DNA of 64,000 nucleotides from Candidatus Paracaedibacter acanthamoebae (GTDB lineage: Bacteria > Pseudomonadota > Alphaproteobacteria > Paracaedibacterales > Paracaedibacteraceae), in contig NZ_CP008941.1 in assembly GCF_000742835.1 (NCBI RefSeq), forward strand, positions 1,383,001-1,447,000, read 5' to 3'. Of the stretch, positions 26,992-35,481 are shown piece by piece; the stretch's first letter is position 1, and every line of letters begins with the position of its first letter. The translations under genes were made by a program, and so were the position numbers. Under the pieces are notes generated by a model. It was not told the origin of the DNA and ran no database searches. It saw only the letters and a list, made by a program, of their open reading frames with translations.

Positions 26992-28041
26992 ATGCCTTTA
27001 AAAATAATACTTACAACTTTACTTTTATCCAGTGTTTCAACAGCTACAGAAATTAGCTCTTCTCTATCCAGTCGTCGTCCCTTGAAATCCATTTTAAAGA
27101 AGGCCCCACAACCGGTCGCTGCTGCCATGGACCCTCAATACTCAATTCCAGAGAATTATGATGCCGATATTCACAGAAGGCAAATCAGCAAATTATTGGA
27201 CTTAAACATCCCTTTTCCCAGCTTGACCTTGAAACAATCATGGAGTGTTTACTATAATTCCCTGCTTGAATGGGCAAAAATATACTCCGAAGATAATAAA
27301 GAGATTTTCTCGGATTATTCCACCCCTTCCATTTCGTTTGATTCACTCGAGAATTATTATATACCGTTAGCTCGGCTTCTCCTCCAAGGATTTATGAAAG
27401 AGTCGAGCATTCAGCCACAAATGCTTGAAAATTGTCTCCATAGTATTGAATTTTATGCAAGATGTGGTTTATCCAAAAACTATTATAAAACAGAGTATTC
27501 TCTTAATCGTATGGGAACGCCTGAATCTCTTGATGATGATGATTACTTCAATGCTTTACATGAAATTTATATTAAATTAGTAGAGATACGTAAACCAGCT
27601 ACTTGGTCTATCAGAGTCTCTCGAAAATTAATATTCAATTTGGAAAAAAATACGTTTCGGACTTTCACCCCTAGCGATGAAGAAATAGAAGAATTAAGAC
27701 TACATCATGCCGGACGAGAGAGCCGGAAGCAGCATAATATCTTACTTCAGCATCTCTCCTACGAGCGACGTGGCGTTGGCGCTTCTATGGAGGAAATTCA
27801 CGAGCATATGTATTTATTAGACTGGTTATATGAGTCGACATTCGCCCCAGTTCAATGGAGTTATATTCTTTATAGTGAAAATTTTCATTCTAAGGAGGCC
27901 GTTGAAAGAATGGCTAAATGCTTACCCATCTATGATCAAATCTTTGATAATCTTAGAATGCAAAATATTGAGATTGGTTCTGAGGATTTTAAAAAAAAAT
28001 TTCCTAGAGAAATTAGACGATTTCTAGGGACACATTCCTAG
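26992..28041 (+). CDS. Secreted protein, SILK/RVxF family member 1
   Basis: 349 residues. A signal peptide (MPLKIILTTLLLSSVSTATE) is followed by SILK at residues 33-36 (PLKSILKKAP). RKLIF (211-215) aligns with RVIF of member 2 but has Leu for Val. The family body is shared with members 2 and 4: PFPSLTL, then YYIPLARLLLQGFMK and the ENCLHSIE block. GGGGA precedes the ATG. Predicted helical and soluble after export. Function unknown; host PP1 docking is a hypothesis from the motif. Confidence 0.7.
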   Translation: MPLKIILTTLLLSSVSTATEISSSLSSRRPLKSILKKAPQPVAAAMDPQYSIPENYDADIHRRQISKLLDLNIPFPSLTLKQSWSVYYNSLLEWAKIYSEDNKEIFSDYSTPSISFDSLENYYIPLARLLLQGFMKESSIQPQMLENCLHSIEFYARCGLSKNYYKTEYSLNRMGTPESLDDDDYFNALHEIYIKLVEIRKPATWSIRVSRKLIFNLEKNTFRTFTPSDEEIEELRLHHAGRESRKQHNILLQHLSYERRGVGASMEEIHEHMYLLDWLYESTFAPVQWSYILYSENFHSKEAVERMAKCLPIYDQIFDNLRMQNIEIGSEDFKKKFPREIRRFLGTHS

Positions 28042-28066
28042 TCAAAATCTCTATCGCTGTTTTAAA

Positions 28067-28092
28067 ATAGAGGGGATGAAAATCCCCTCTAT
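28067..28092 (+). terminator. Terminator after secreted family member 1
   Basis: ATAGAGGGGAT-GAAA-ATCCCCTCTAT, a perfect 11-bp stem with a GNRA-type loop, followed by CACCCTAATTTTATTTT. Confidence 0.8.
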
Positions 28093-28241
28093 CACCCTAA
28101 TTTTATTTTGAAATGTCTGAGGAGATAAAGCCCTTTTTAGTCCTTGAACTTTTTTTTCAAAAAAATTTTCCTCCTTCTTGAAACCTCCTTATTTCGTTCA
28201 TATATCTTTAGAAACTTTTTAACTTACCCATCCTATATTCC

Positions 28242-29891
28242 ATGATCAAAATTATTTTTTCTTTCTTAGCCGCAACTTGTTCATCTTTAGCCGCCAGCGA
28301 TAGCATCCCTATCAATGACAGGATGCCCCCATCTATCTTAAAAAAGGTAACAGCCATAGCCCCTGTCACAAATTTAACGTCTCCTATCATTGATAGCATC
28401 TTACTGAACGGCCAAAATGAAGCATCAACGGCAGCTTTCTGCGATAGCGTTCTACAGTCAATTGATGCCAAGCAACAGCAACAGCTACTGGAAAATGGAA
28501 ACCCATTTCCTACTTTAACAATGGAAATTTCGCAAGAAATTCTTTTTCACAGTCTATTACACTGGTCCCAGCAATTTCTTCAATTATCCGCCAATAACCC
28601 AGAGCTCATTAATCCACCTATTTCCCTTATTTCTTATTCAAAATTTTATCATCCTTTAGGGCTCTTACTGATCAATGGATTTCGCAAAACTCACCCTTCC
28701 CAGCCTGTGTTAATGGATAGCTGTTTACACAGCCTTAAAGTCTTCCAAAATTTATGGGATCAAAGGACTGCATTCTCTCACCCTTACATGCTCAACAAGC
28801 TTGGCATGTCTAAAGTTCATACAGCTCAAACTTATAGGCTGTTGACACAGTTGGGCTATATTATTGCAATGCTTGAAGATCAGGCTGCTCCTACCTATAA
28901 AGAACACGCACCGCGGGTTATATTTAAAAATCTTCCAGCAGAGGTCTTATTAAGTCGTAAGCTTAAACGACAGGAGACAAATAATGAGCTGCATTATATG
29001 GTGGCTGTGAACAAAGCCATCCGGTTTTTAGCGTCAAAAAATTTAAAAAGATCTCAATATCCGAATACTTCCAAAGTAGACTTATGGGAGGAAATGCATA
29101 AGCAAGAACAATTGGCAAACTTAATAGAAACAATTGCATCAGATTTACTCTCACAACCATACCAATCAGCCGCAGAATTTATTAGTACCCTTACGGACTG
29201 GCAATCTTTATTTAATTTCGCAAAAGAGACGTTAGATTTATACCCCCTATATCTACAGGATAAAGATCAGTCATTGGGACTATTCCTGATTATTGAGACG
29301 ATCATTCCTATGGCACACCATTATCTTGAGCAAAGCAATGTTCCACAAACCGCTGACTCCATTCTTGAAGAAACATCTCAATTAGAAGAAATTGTAGAAT
29401 GGGCTCATTTACGGCTTACCAGCAAAAGGAAATTAGCCACTTATGAAAATCTTATCGAAGAAATTGGGAATCTGTTTTATATCTTTCGTTTTTCAATAAG
29501 AACCCTCGATCCCTCAGATCTAACGGTAGATTTAATTTTAGATGATATGAGTGTAGGGGAGCAACAATTTGACTTTATTATGGAAAAGCTTAAAAAAGAA
29601 AGAAAATTAGAGGGGAAAACCGATGCAGAAATTTATGAACTTTTAGAAGAAGAAATAACGTTAATAATCAGGAAAGCTGAGGAAGATATGGCTTCTCCAC
29701 CTCTCTTAGATATTGAAGAAGAAAAATCCTTCTTGACCTCTCATTCAGACATAAAAGGCGACGACGATGATACGGACGAGGAAAATGAAGAAGATTGGAC
29801 TTTTACTCCTCTAAAAAGAGTAAGACCACTTTTGATGGGAGATGGTCCTTTTGAAACCTTATACAGAAAAGCTTTGGAACACCCCTTTTAA
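28242..29891 (+). CDS. Secreted protein, SILK/RVxF family member 2
   Basis: 549 residues. A signal peptide (IIFSFLAATCSSLAAS) is followed by SILK at 31-34 (PPSILKKV) and RVIF at 225-228 (HAPRVIFKN), both fitting eukaryotic PP1-docking consensus. The body is related to member 1 (NPFPTLTM, YHPLGLLLINGFRK, DSCLHSLK). A strongly acidic stretch occupies about residues 480-520 (DDDDTDEENEED). No Shine-Dalgarno is evident. The protein has roughly 200 extra residues compared with member 1. Confidence 0.7.
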   Translation: MIKIIFSFLAATCSSLAASDSIPINDRMPPSILKKVTAIAPVTNLTSPIIDSILLNGQNEASTAAFCDSVLQSIDAKQQQQLLENGNPFPTLTMEISQEILFHSLLHWSQQFLQLSANNPELINPPISLISYSKFYHPLGLLLINGFRKTHPSQPVLMDSCLHSLKVFQNLWDQRTAFSHPYMLNKLGMSKVHTAQTYRLLTQLGYIIAMLEDQAAPTYKEHAPRVIFKNLPAEVLLSRKLKRQETNNELHYMVAVNKAIRFLASKNLKRSQYPNTSKVDLWEEMHKQEQLANLIETIASDLLSQPYQSAAEFISTLTDWQSLFNFAKETLDLYPLYLQDKDQSLGLFLIIETIIPMAHHYLEQSNVPQTADSILEETSQLEEIVEWAHLRLTSKRKLATYENLIEEIGNLFYIFRFSIRTLDPSDLTVDLILDDMSVGEQQFDFIMEKLKKERKLEGKTDAEIYELLEEEITLIIRKAEEDMASPPLLDIEEEKSFLTSHSDIKGDDDDTDEENEEDWTFTPLKRVRPLLMGDGPFETLYRKALEHPF

Positions 29892-29979
29892 ACTGTCTGC
29901 TCTTACAAATTATAGACAGGAATATTTACAGGTGACACATTAGCTCTTAAGCTAATCTCATAAAAAGAGGGAGAGTTCT

Positions 29980-30898
29980 ATGAATAAGATACTTTATTTT
30001 ACTATTGTTGCACTGCTATCACCTTGCCTAGCGATGGATATTCAAACAGAAAAATGTCCGAAGTTCATCTTAAAAAAGGTAGACAGTAAGCAAAAGGATA
30101 GGCCATCTAGCAAAAAAGTTCATTTTGCCGATAATGAAAAAGACGATACTTGGGTTGGAAAAGGATTTAATAGAATTGGTCACAATATTGAACTAACAAC
30201 GATTGTCACCCAGAATACACTGTTCCATCAGGACGCCGTTTCCTATTATCCCTATAAGAGCGAATCATATTATAGAATGATGGATGCCCTTCAAAATCTT
30301 TCATTCTTTACAAAACTTATATCTTTAGATCCTGCGGTGGTTAAATTGACCGGTCTAACCACAACTCAATATGTTCTTTCAGATTGCACCCTTCAAACAA
30401 CCTTGGAAGAAATGAATAAGCATGCTAAATTTTTTCTTCATGCCCATTTCTGGGCAACTAACCATCTAACTGCAAAAGGCATTGAAGACGCTGGCACCTT
30501 AGAGTATCTAGAGGAACTCAGTAAAGTGCATAAACTTTACCTTGTTACCTTAGCTCTTAAACCAGACCTTAAAGGAAAACCCACAGAATCTATTTTCTCC
30601 ATAATGGCATTATGGAATGATATGTTTAACCAAGCTTTAGCCAATCTTAAAGCCTTAGGGCTCATGCATAGTACACCTTATAACCGCAAAGATACGTTTG
30701 ACAATATTTTAAAGAATGAAATGCGTTGTCTGTACACAGTTAACACCATCGGTACCAAAAGGAGTACCAAACAGCATCGATTACACCATTTCAGAAAAAA
30801 ATGTCACTAAATCAGTTAAGATAAATTTATTCAGGAACAGGCTGTTGAAAGCAGCCTTTAAGCAACCTTCTGTTATTAAAATGATTACAGGCTCATAA
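29980..30898 (+). pseudogene. Secreted protein, SILK/RVxF family member 3, apparent frameshift
   Basis: The first frame runs to 30810; the last about 45 codons continue in the next frame to TAA at 30896-30898. The second frame ends KINLFRNRLLKAAFKQ and then MITGS, matching member 4 (KINLFNSD and MIAGS), so one extra base lies near 30758-30780, possibly at an AAAA run. A signal peptide ends near residue 18; FILK is at 29-32 and KVHFAD at 46-51 (SSKKVHFADNEKDD), very like eukaryotic RVxF sites. GGGAG precedes the ATG. Joined length is about 305 residues. It may be functional if the shift is an error. Confidence 0.65.
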
Positions 30899-31059
30899 AG
30901 CTAAACCGGGGGGCTTCCTTCATAGAAAGGCAATATTTTCCCTTCTTTTCATAATAAAATTCATCATTAAAAATAAAAAATAGAAATTTTACTTGCATAA
31001 CAAATAAAAAAACCCCAAATACTACACATAAACAACAATGTGAAATATATCTTATTTAA

Positions 31060-32634
31060 ATGAAAAAATTAATATCCCTGTTTATGGTTGGTATCTTTAT
31101 AGATGCAACAGCCCAAGATGCCTCTTTTTCTTTCTCTCACAAAACGTATCCACGTTCAAGCTTAAAAACAACCCCCAGACATGAGGTAGTGCAACCTCTT
31201 TCTTCATGTCCGCTTATTCCTGCCCCAATCTTCCAACACCAAACAGCGAAATCGCCGGAAGATTTTTGTCAAACGATAATAGATCAAGCTAAGGGCGGAA
31301 AATTAGCTTCTATTTGGCATAGTCTTTCGCTAACTGTGCAACAAGAAATCATCTTTTATAAACTTATCCGTTGGGCTGCAAAAGATATAGGACTCCCCTC
31401 CAGTACTCATGATATATATTTTCCAGGCTTATCTGAAGAGTCTCTTCGAAACTTCTATATCCCATTGAATAAGCTCTTAACAAAGGGGTTTAGAAAAGAC
31501 CATAGTTCTCGCTCTATTTTGGCTCAAGAATTCAACCGCAGCATAAGAACTTTTAAGAACAAGCTTATCTGTGGTGGATTAAATGATTCTCATCAATCAA
31601 AAGTTCATTTTTCTGACAATGAGAGAGATAGTAATTGGCCAAAGCGCGGCCTCCGTAAAATTAGAGGAAACCTACAGTTACACCAACTGATCCAATTTAA
31701 TCGCTCCTTGAGCAAATTATCTTCCAACCGTTTAAAGGAGTCCGGCTTTTCACACTCCACAGAAGAACAAATTCAAGACGAAACGGATTATTTATATAAT
31801 CTTCTTTTCTTTATTAAGCTTGTTCACCATAATGACTACCAGTCCGCGTCCTTAAACTTAACAGCTGGAAATCAAGCTTCACCATTTGTCCCCTATCTAT
31901 TGAGATATGGACTTACGACAGCACAACAAATTCTATTAGATCCATCATTTAATCTAGATTTATTTCAAATGGCTAAATGGGAATCCATCTTCTCTATGCT
32001 CCATAAATGGGCCTATAAACGACTGGCCTACCATTCTCTCTTTGATCTAACAACCGAAGATTATATTAATGAAATGGATAAGTTATTAAAATTTTACACG
32101 TTTATAATGAAACACGGCGCCAACCGACACAAACTTCCCATCGACCCTACTTTTTACACCCTGGTTTTTGCTGAAATGCAAGAGTGGGAGCCACTTTTTA
32201 ATCAAGCAATAGCCAGCTTAGAGTTCCAAGGTTTACTCCATAATCGCCCTAACCATGTTCTTTTAAGAACGGGCAAATCTTATCAACAGCTCTTAACCAT
32301 AGAAATGAGGGCCATCAAGCAAACGTATTACTCTTCCCAAGACCCATTAAAAGAAATTTCTGACTTCCTATTTTCAACAGAAGAAAATTTATTACCTCTC
32401 ATGAAACCTTTTGGTATCAAGGAAGAAATTGAGTTAAGTTCAGCCACAATACTATCCCCCAGCGAGACGGCGAAAGACGTGGCATTGCCAACAACATCGA
32501 TTGCGCTGCGAACAGAACAAACTGCCTCTGGCTTATTAAAGATTAATCTATTTAATAGCGATTTCTCTAGCGGCAGCCTGCCTAAAGCAGCTTCTCGCAA
32601 ACGACCTGCCAGCCAAATGATTGCAGGTTCATAA
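31060..32634 (+). CDS. Secreted protein, SILK/RVxF family member 4
   Basis: 524 residues. A signal peptide (MKKLISLFMVGIFIDATAQ) is followed by a SILK-like SSLK at 33-36 and KVHFSD at 181-186 (QSKVHFSDNERDSNW). The region after KVHF matches member 3 (KGFNRIGHNIELTTIV versus RGLRKIRGNLQLHQLI). The N-terminal part matches members 1 and 2 (NFYIPLNKLLTKGFRK). It is therefore a link between the two halves of the family. The C-terminal tail ends KRPASQMIAGS. No recognised domain. Confidence 0.7.
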   Translation: MKKLISLFMVGIFIDATAQDASFSFSHKTYPRSSLKTTPRHEVVQPLSSCPLIPAPIFQHQTAKSPEDFCQTIIDQAKGGKLASIWHSLSLTVQQEIIFYKLIRWAAKDIGLPSSTHDIYFPGLSEESLRNFYIPLNKLLTKGFRKDHSSRSILAQEFNRSIRTFKNKLICGGLNDSHQSKVHFSDNERDSNWPKRGLRKIRGNLQLHQLIQFNRSLSKLSSNRLKESGFSHSTEEQIQDETDYLYNLLFFIKLVHHNDYQSASLNLTAGNQASPFVPYLLRYGLTTAQQILLDPSFNLDLFQMAKWESIFSMLHKWAYKRLAYHSLFDLTTEDYINEMDKLLKFYTFIMKHGANRHKLPIDPTFYTLVFAEMQEWEPLFNQAIASLEFQGLLHNRPNHVLLRTGKSYQQLLTIEMRAIKQTYYSSQDPLKEISDFLFSTEENLLPLMKPFGIKEEIELSSATILSPSETAKDVALPTTSIALRTEQTASGLLKINLFNSDFSSGSLPKAASRKRPASQMIAGS

Positions 32635-32657
32635 GGTGTAGTCATATAAGCTAACTA

Positions 32658-32700
32658 TCCCGGGCTTGTCCTCAACTTGATGGGGGATCAAGTCCAGGGA
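32658..32700. repeat. Single REP-like palindrome
   Basis: CCCGGGCTTGTCCTCAACTT followed by GATGGGGGATCAAGTCCAGGG, a lone, slightly decayed right-half unit of the arrays, placed after the gene for secreted family member 4. The rest of 32635-32836 shows no gene. Confidence 0.75.
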
Positions 32701-32836
32701 TGAACTGTTGTTTATGGATATTTATTTCCGCTGTCAAAAAGCTTCGAGCTAACAATAATAAACGATTGCTGATTAGAGAAGCTAAGGAAAGATAGCCATA
32801 AAAACCCCACCTCTGGATTACAGAGCGGTGCTATTC

Positions 32837-33772
32837 TTATCCGTGACTTAAAAACCGCTCTGCTTCTAAAGCTGCCATACATCCCAGTCCGGCGGCCGTT
32901 ACAGCTTGACGGAAAACTTTATCAGCCACGTCACCGGCCGCAAAGACACCAGGAACGTTGGTGACGGTACTGCCTGGCGCAACCTTGATGTAACCTTCCT
33001 CATCCACCTCAACTTGCCCCTTAAAAATCTCACTCATGGGTGTGTGACCAATGGCCACAAAAACACCATCAACCGCAAACTCTGTTAACTCATTGGTTTT
33101 GACATTCCGAAGCTTAACCCCAGTAACAGAAGCAGGATTCTCACTGCCCACAATTTCTTCAACCACCGAATCCCAAATAACTTTGATTTTTGGATTTTTA
33201 AATAAACGATCTTGGGCAATTTTTTCGGCTCGCAGCTTATCACGCCGATGGATGATGGTGACTTCCTCGGCAAAATTGGTTAGATACATGGCCTCTTCGA
33301 CAGCTGAATTACCGCCCCCGACCACAATAACTTTCTTCCCTTTATAGAAAAAACCATCGCAGGTTGCACAAGCAGAAACACCAAAACCGCGGAATTTTTC
33401 TTCCGTATCAATGCCCAACCAACGCGCCTGAGCGCCCGTTGAAATAATAACTGTCTCGGCCTCTATGATTTCACCACAATCAGTTTTGCAAACAAAGGGA
33501 CGCTTTGAAAAATCAACGGAATCAATCATATCCTCAACCATTTCGGTACCGACATGCTCTGCCTGCAACCGCATCTGTTCCATCAACCACGGCCCCTGAA
33601 TCACATCCGCAAAACCAGGATAATTTTCCACATCTGTTGTAATGGTCAACTGCCCGCCTGGTTGAATGCCCAAAGCCTGAATTGGCTTTAAGTTAGCCCG
33701 TGCTGCATAAATGGCCGCTGTATAGCCAGCCGGACCGGAGCCAATAATGAGAACCTTTGTTGTTTTTGTCAT
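32837..33772 (-). CDS. trxB: Thioredoxin reductase
   Basis: 311 residues, the usual bacterial length. FAD-binding GSGPAGYTAAIYAARA at the N-terminus, redox-active CATC (about 138-141) inside the NADPH domain, NADPH-binding GGGNSAVEEA, and the C-terminal FAD contact VPGVFAAGDVADKVFRQAVT. The enzyme passes electrons from NADPH to thioredoxin in the cytoplasm. It stands alone between accessory genes. Confidence 0.97.
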   Translation of the reverse strand: MTKTTKVLIIGSGPAGYTAAIYAARANLKPIQALGIQPGGQLTITTDVENYPGFADVIQGPWLMEQMRLQAEHVGTEMVEDMIDSVDFSKRPFVCKTDCGEIIEAETVIISTGAQARWLGIDTEEKFRGFGVSACATCDGFFYKGKKVIVVGGGNSAVEEAMYLTNFAEEVTIIHRRDKLRAEKIAQDRLFKNPKIKVIWDSVVEEIVGSENPASVTGVKLRNVKTNELTEFAVDGVFVAIGHTPMSEIFKGQVEVDEEGYIKVAPGSTVTNVPGVFAAGDVADKVFRQAVTAAGLGCMAALEAERFLSHG

Positions 33773-33941
33773 AAAAGAGACCTTAAAAAAATAATAGTAT
33801 AAGATTATTTTATCGACTTAAGCTCTAATCATCTAGTGAATTATTTGCAATTTCTGTATAAGGTCTAATTATTTATAAATGATAGGAAAATGTTAGGATA
33901 AATGTACCTATCTGAGATTTAACAATGGAGATTTTAACCTT

Positions 33942-34409
33942 ATGAAACACATATTATTTATGATTATCCTTGGATTAGGGAGTACAAGCAAAGCTTATGA
34001 TAAACCTGCCCATGCACCCTTTAATTTTGGAATACAATACGACTTTCCAATTTACTCCTATCCGGATCCCCAAATTTGGGGACCCGCCAGCGTATATTTA
34101 TCAGAAATAAAGTCTCCTGAGCAAAAGACTTCATCTCAAACAAACTCTGAAAAGTTCCATGACGCCCTTATAGAAATAGCATTCAACTTACGAAATATCG
34201 GTACATTCGATAACCCCATCCCGCAACAGTATTTAAGTAACTCCCCTTTCTTTCTATCATCTTTCATGTGGCCGTCCTTACCCTTACAGAACCAAGACTG
34301 TCAAAAATTGGAAGCTATTCCTTTCTTGCAAAAATTTGAAGGGCTAGCAGCAACTCCTACCCTCTTCACAATTGAACCTGTCGAGCATCTTCAAAGGTGT
34401 GGAAATTAA
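33942..34409 (+). CDS. Small secreted protein of unknown function
   Basis: 155 residues, signal peptide (MKHILFMIILGLGSTSKAYD), GGAG ahead of the ATG. The mature part is rich in Pro, Tyr and Phe (FNFGIQYDFPIYSYPDPQIW) with two cysteines near the C-terminus. No family recognised and no SILK or RVxF motif seen. Confidence 0.65.
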   Translation: MKHILFMIILGLGSTSKAYDKPAHAPFNFGIQYDFPIYSYPDPQIWGPASVYLSEIKSPEQKTSSQTNSEKFHDALIEIAFNLRNIGTFDNPIPQQYLSNSPFFLSSFMWPSLPLQNQDCQKLEAIPFLQKFEGLAATPTLFTIEPVEHLQRCGN

Positions 34410-34513
34410 AGATTAGATCCCCTTAAATAACCTGAATAATTTTTTACGATTTATAAAAATTTTCTGTTGCAATAACCAAGAGAGTTCTGTTAAAAATAGA
34501 ACTATCTTGGTAA

Positions 34514-34589
34514 GCCGGTTTAGCTCAGCTGGTAGAGCAACTGATTTGTAATCAGTAGGTCGCGAGTTCGAATCCTGCAGCCGGCACCA
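34514..34589 (+). tRNA. tRNA-Thr (anticodon TGT)
   Basis: 76 nt including an encoded CCA. The acceptor GCCGGTT pairs with AGCCGGC (one G-T). The D arm has TAGCTCAGCTGGTAGAGCA. The anticodon stem ACTGA/TCAGT encloses TTTGTAA, giving TGT, which reads ACA threonine codons. The T loop is TTCGAAT. The T stem GCGAG/CCTGC has an A-C mismatch, which is unusual. Confidence 0.95.
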
Positions 34590-34598
34590 TGATTCTCT

Positions 34599-35309
34599 TT
34601 ATCTTCCCTTTATAAAAAATCTGACTGACTGGGTATATTCCCAGCTCATGTTGTTTAAAGCAAAATTCCAATTAACCAGATGATCCAGGAAGACCTCGAC
34701 ATACTCTTTACGACGATTTTGGTAGTCTAGGTAATAAGCATGTTCCCACACATCACACACCAGTAACGCTTTTTGTCCTTTTATCAAAGGAAGATCAGCA
34801 TTAGAGGTCGCTACAATCTTCAACTCAGCGCCATCTTCTACCAACCACACCCATCCGCTGCCAAAAACCTTAGTCCCTGCTTCAATAAATTGCTTTCTAA
34901 ACTCCCTAAAATCACCAAAATTTTTATTGATCTTGTCTAACAATTTTCCAGTGGGCTTGCCTCCCCCCATAGCCTGCATTGACCGCCAATAGAATGTATG
35001 ATTCCACGTTTGCGCTGCATTATTAAATACAGCCGTTAATTGAGGGTCCTTGGCACTTAGAACAATGATTTCTTCTAAAGTTTTGTCGGTTAATTTTTTT
35101 TCAATAATAAGATTGTTTAGTTTATCCACATACCCTTGATGATGTTTCGAATAATGCAATTCAAGTGTCTTTGCACTAATATAGGGAGCAAGAGCCGGCC
35201 GCTCGTACGGCAACGGTGGTAAGACAAACTTTTTTCCACTCGGATTATCTGCAGCATTTACCCAATTAACAAGAACCAAGGCACTTAAAATCGGTCGGAA
35301 ATACTTCAT
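34599..35309 (-). CDS. sodB: Exported iron-type superoxide dismutase
   Basis: 236 residues, about 40 longer than a cytoplasmic Fe-SOD because of an N-terminal signal peptide (MKYFRPILSALVLVNWVNAA). Metal ligands: His in LELHYSKHHQGYVD, His in QTWNHTFYW, and Asp and His in CDVWEHAYYLDYQNRR. The Gln in NNAAQTWNH is typical of the Fe type. AAAGGA precedes the start. Export places it outside the cytoplasm, where it could remove superoxide made by a host. Confidence 0.93.
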   Translation of the reverse strand: MKYFRPILSALVLVNWVNAADNPSGKKFVLPPLPYERPALAPYISAKTLELHYSKHHQGYVDKLNNLIIEKKLTDKTLEEIIVLSAKDPQLTAVFNNAAQTWNHTFYWRSMQAMGGGKPTGKLLDKINKNFGDFREFRKQFIEAGTKVFGSGWVWLVEDGAELKIVATSNADLPLIKGQKALLVCDVWEHAYYLDYQNRRKEYVEVFLDHLVNWNFALNNMSWEYTQSVRFFIKGR

Positions 35310-35481
35310 CTATTATATCCTTTAACCATTCATCTTAATTAATAATAGGGAACTTTTTATACAGAGCAAAGCAGGAATAAAAGGGGTTAATAACCGTTTA
35401 CTTTTACAAAGTTAATGCTTTTTCAACCCCTTGAGTCCCAAGAAAATTCATGGTCTCCTATTAGAATCTAAGGAGAACATC

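Noticed and set aside
30716-30898. Independent 60-residue gene
   Set aside because: Its C-terminus matches that of secreted family member 4, so it is the shifted end of member 3.
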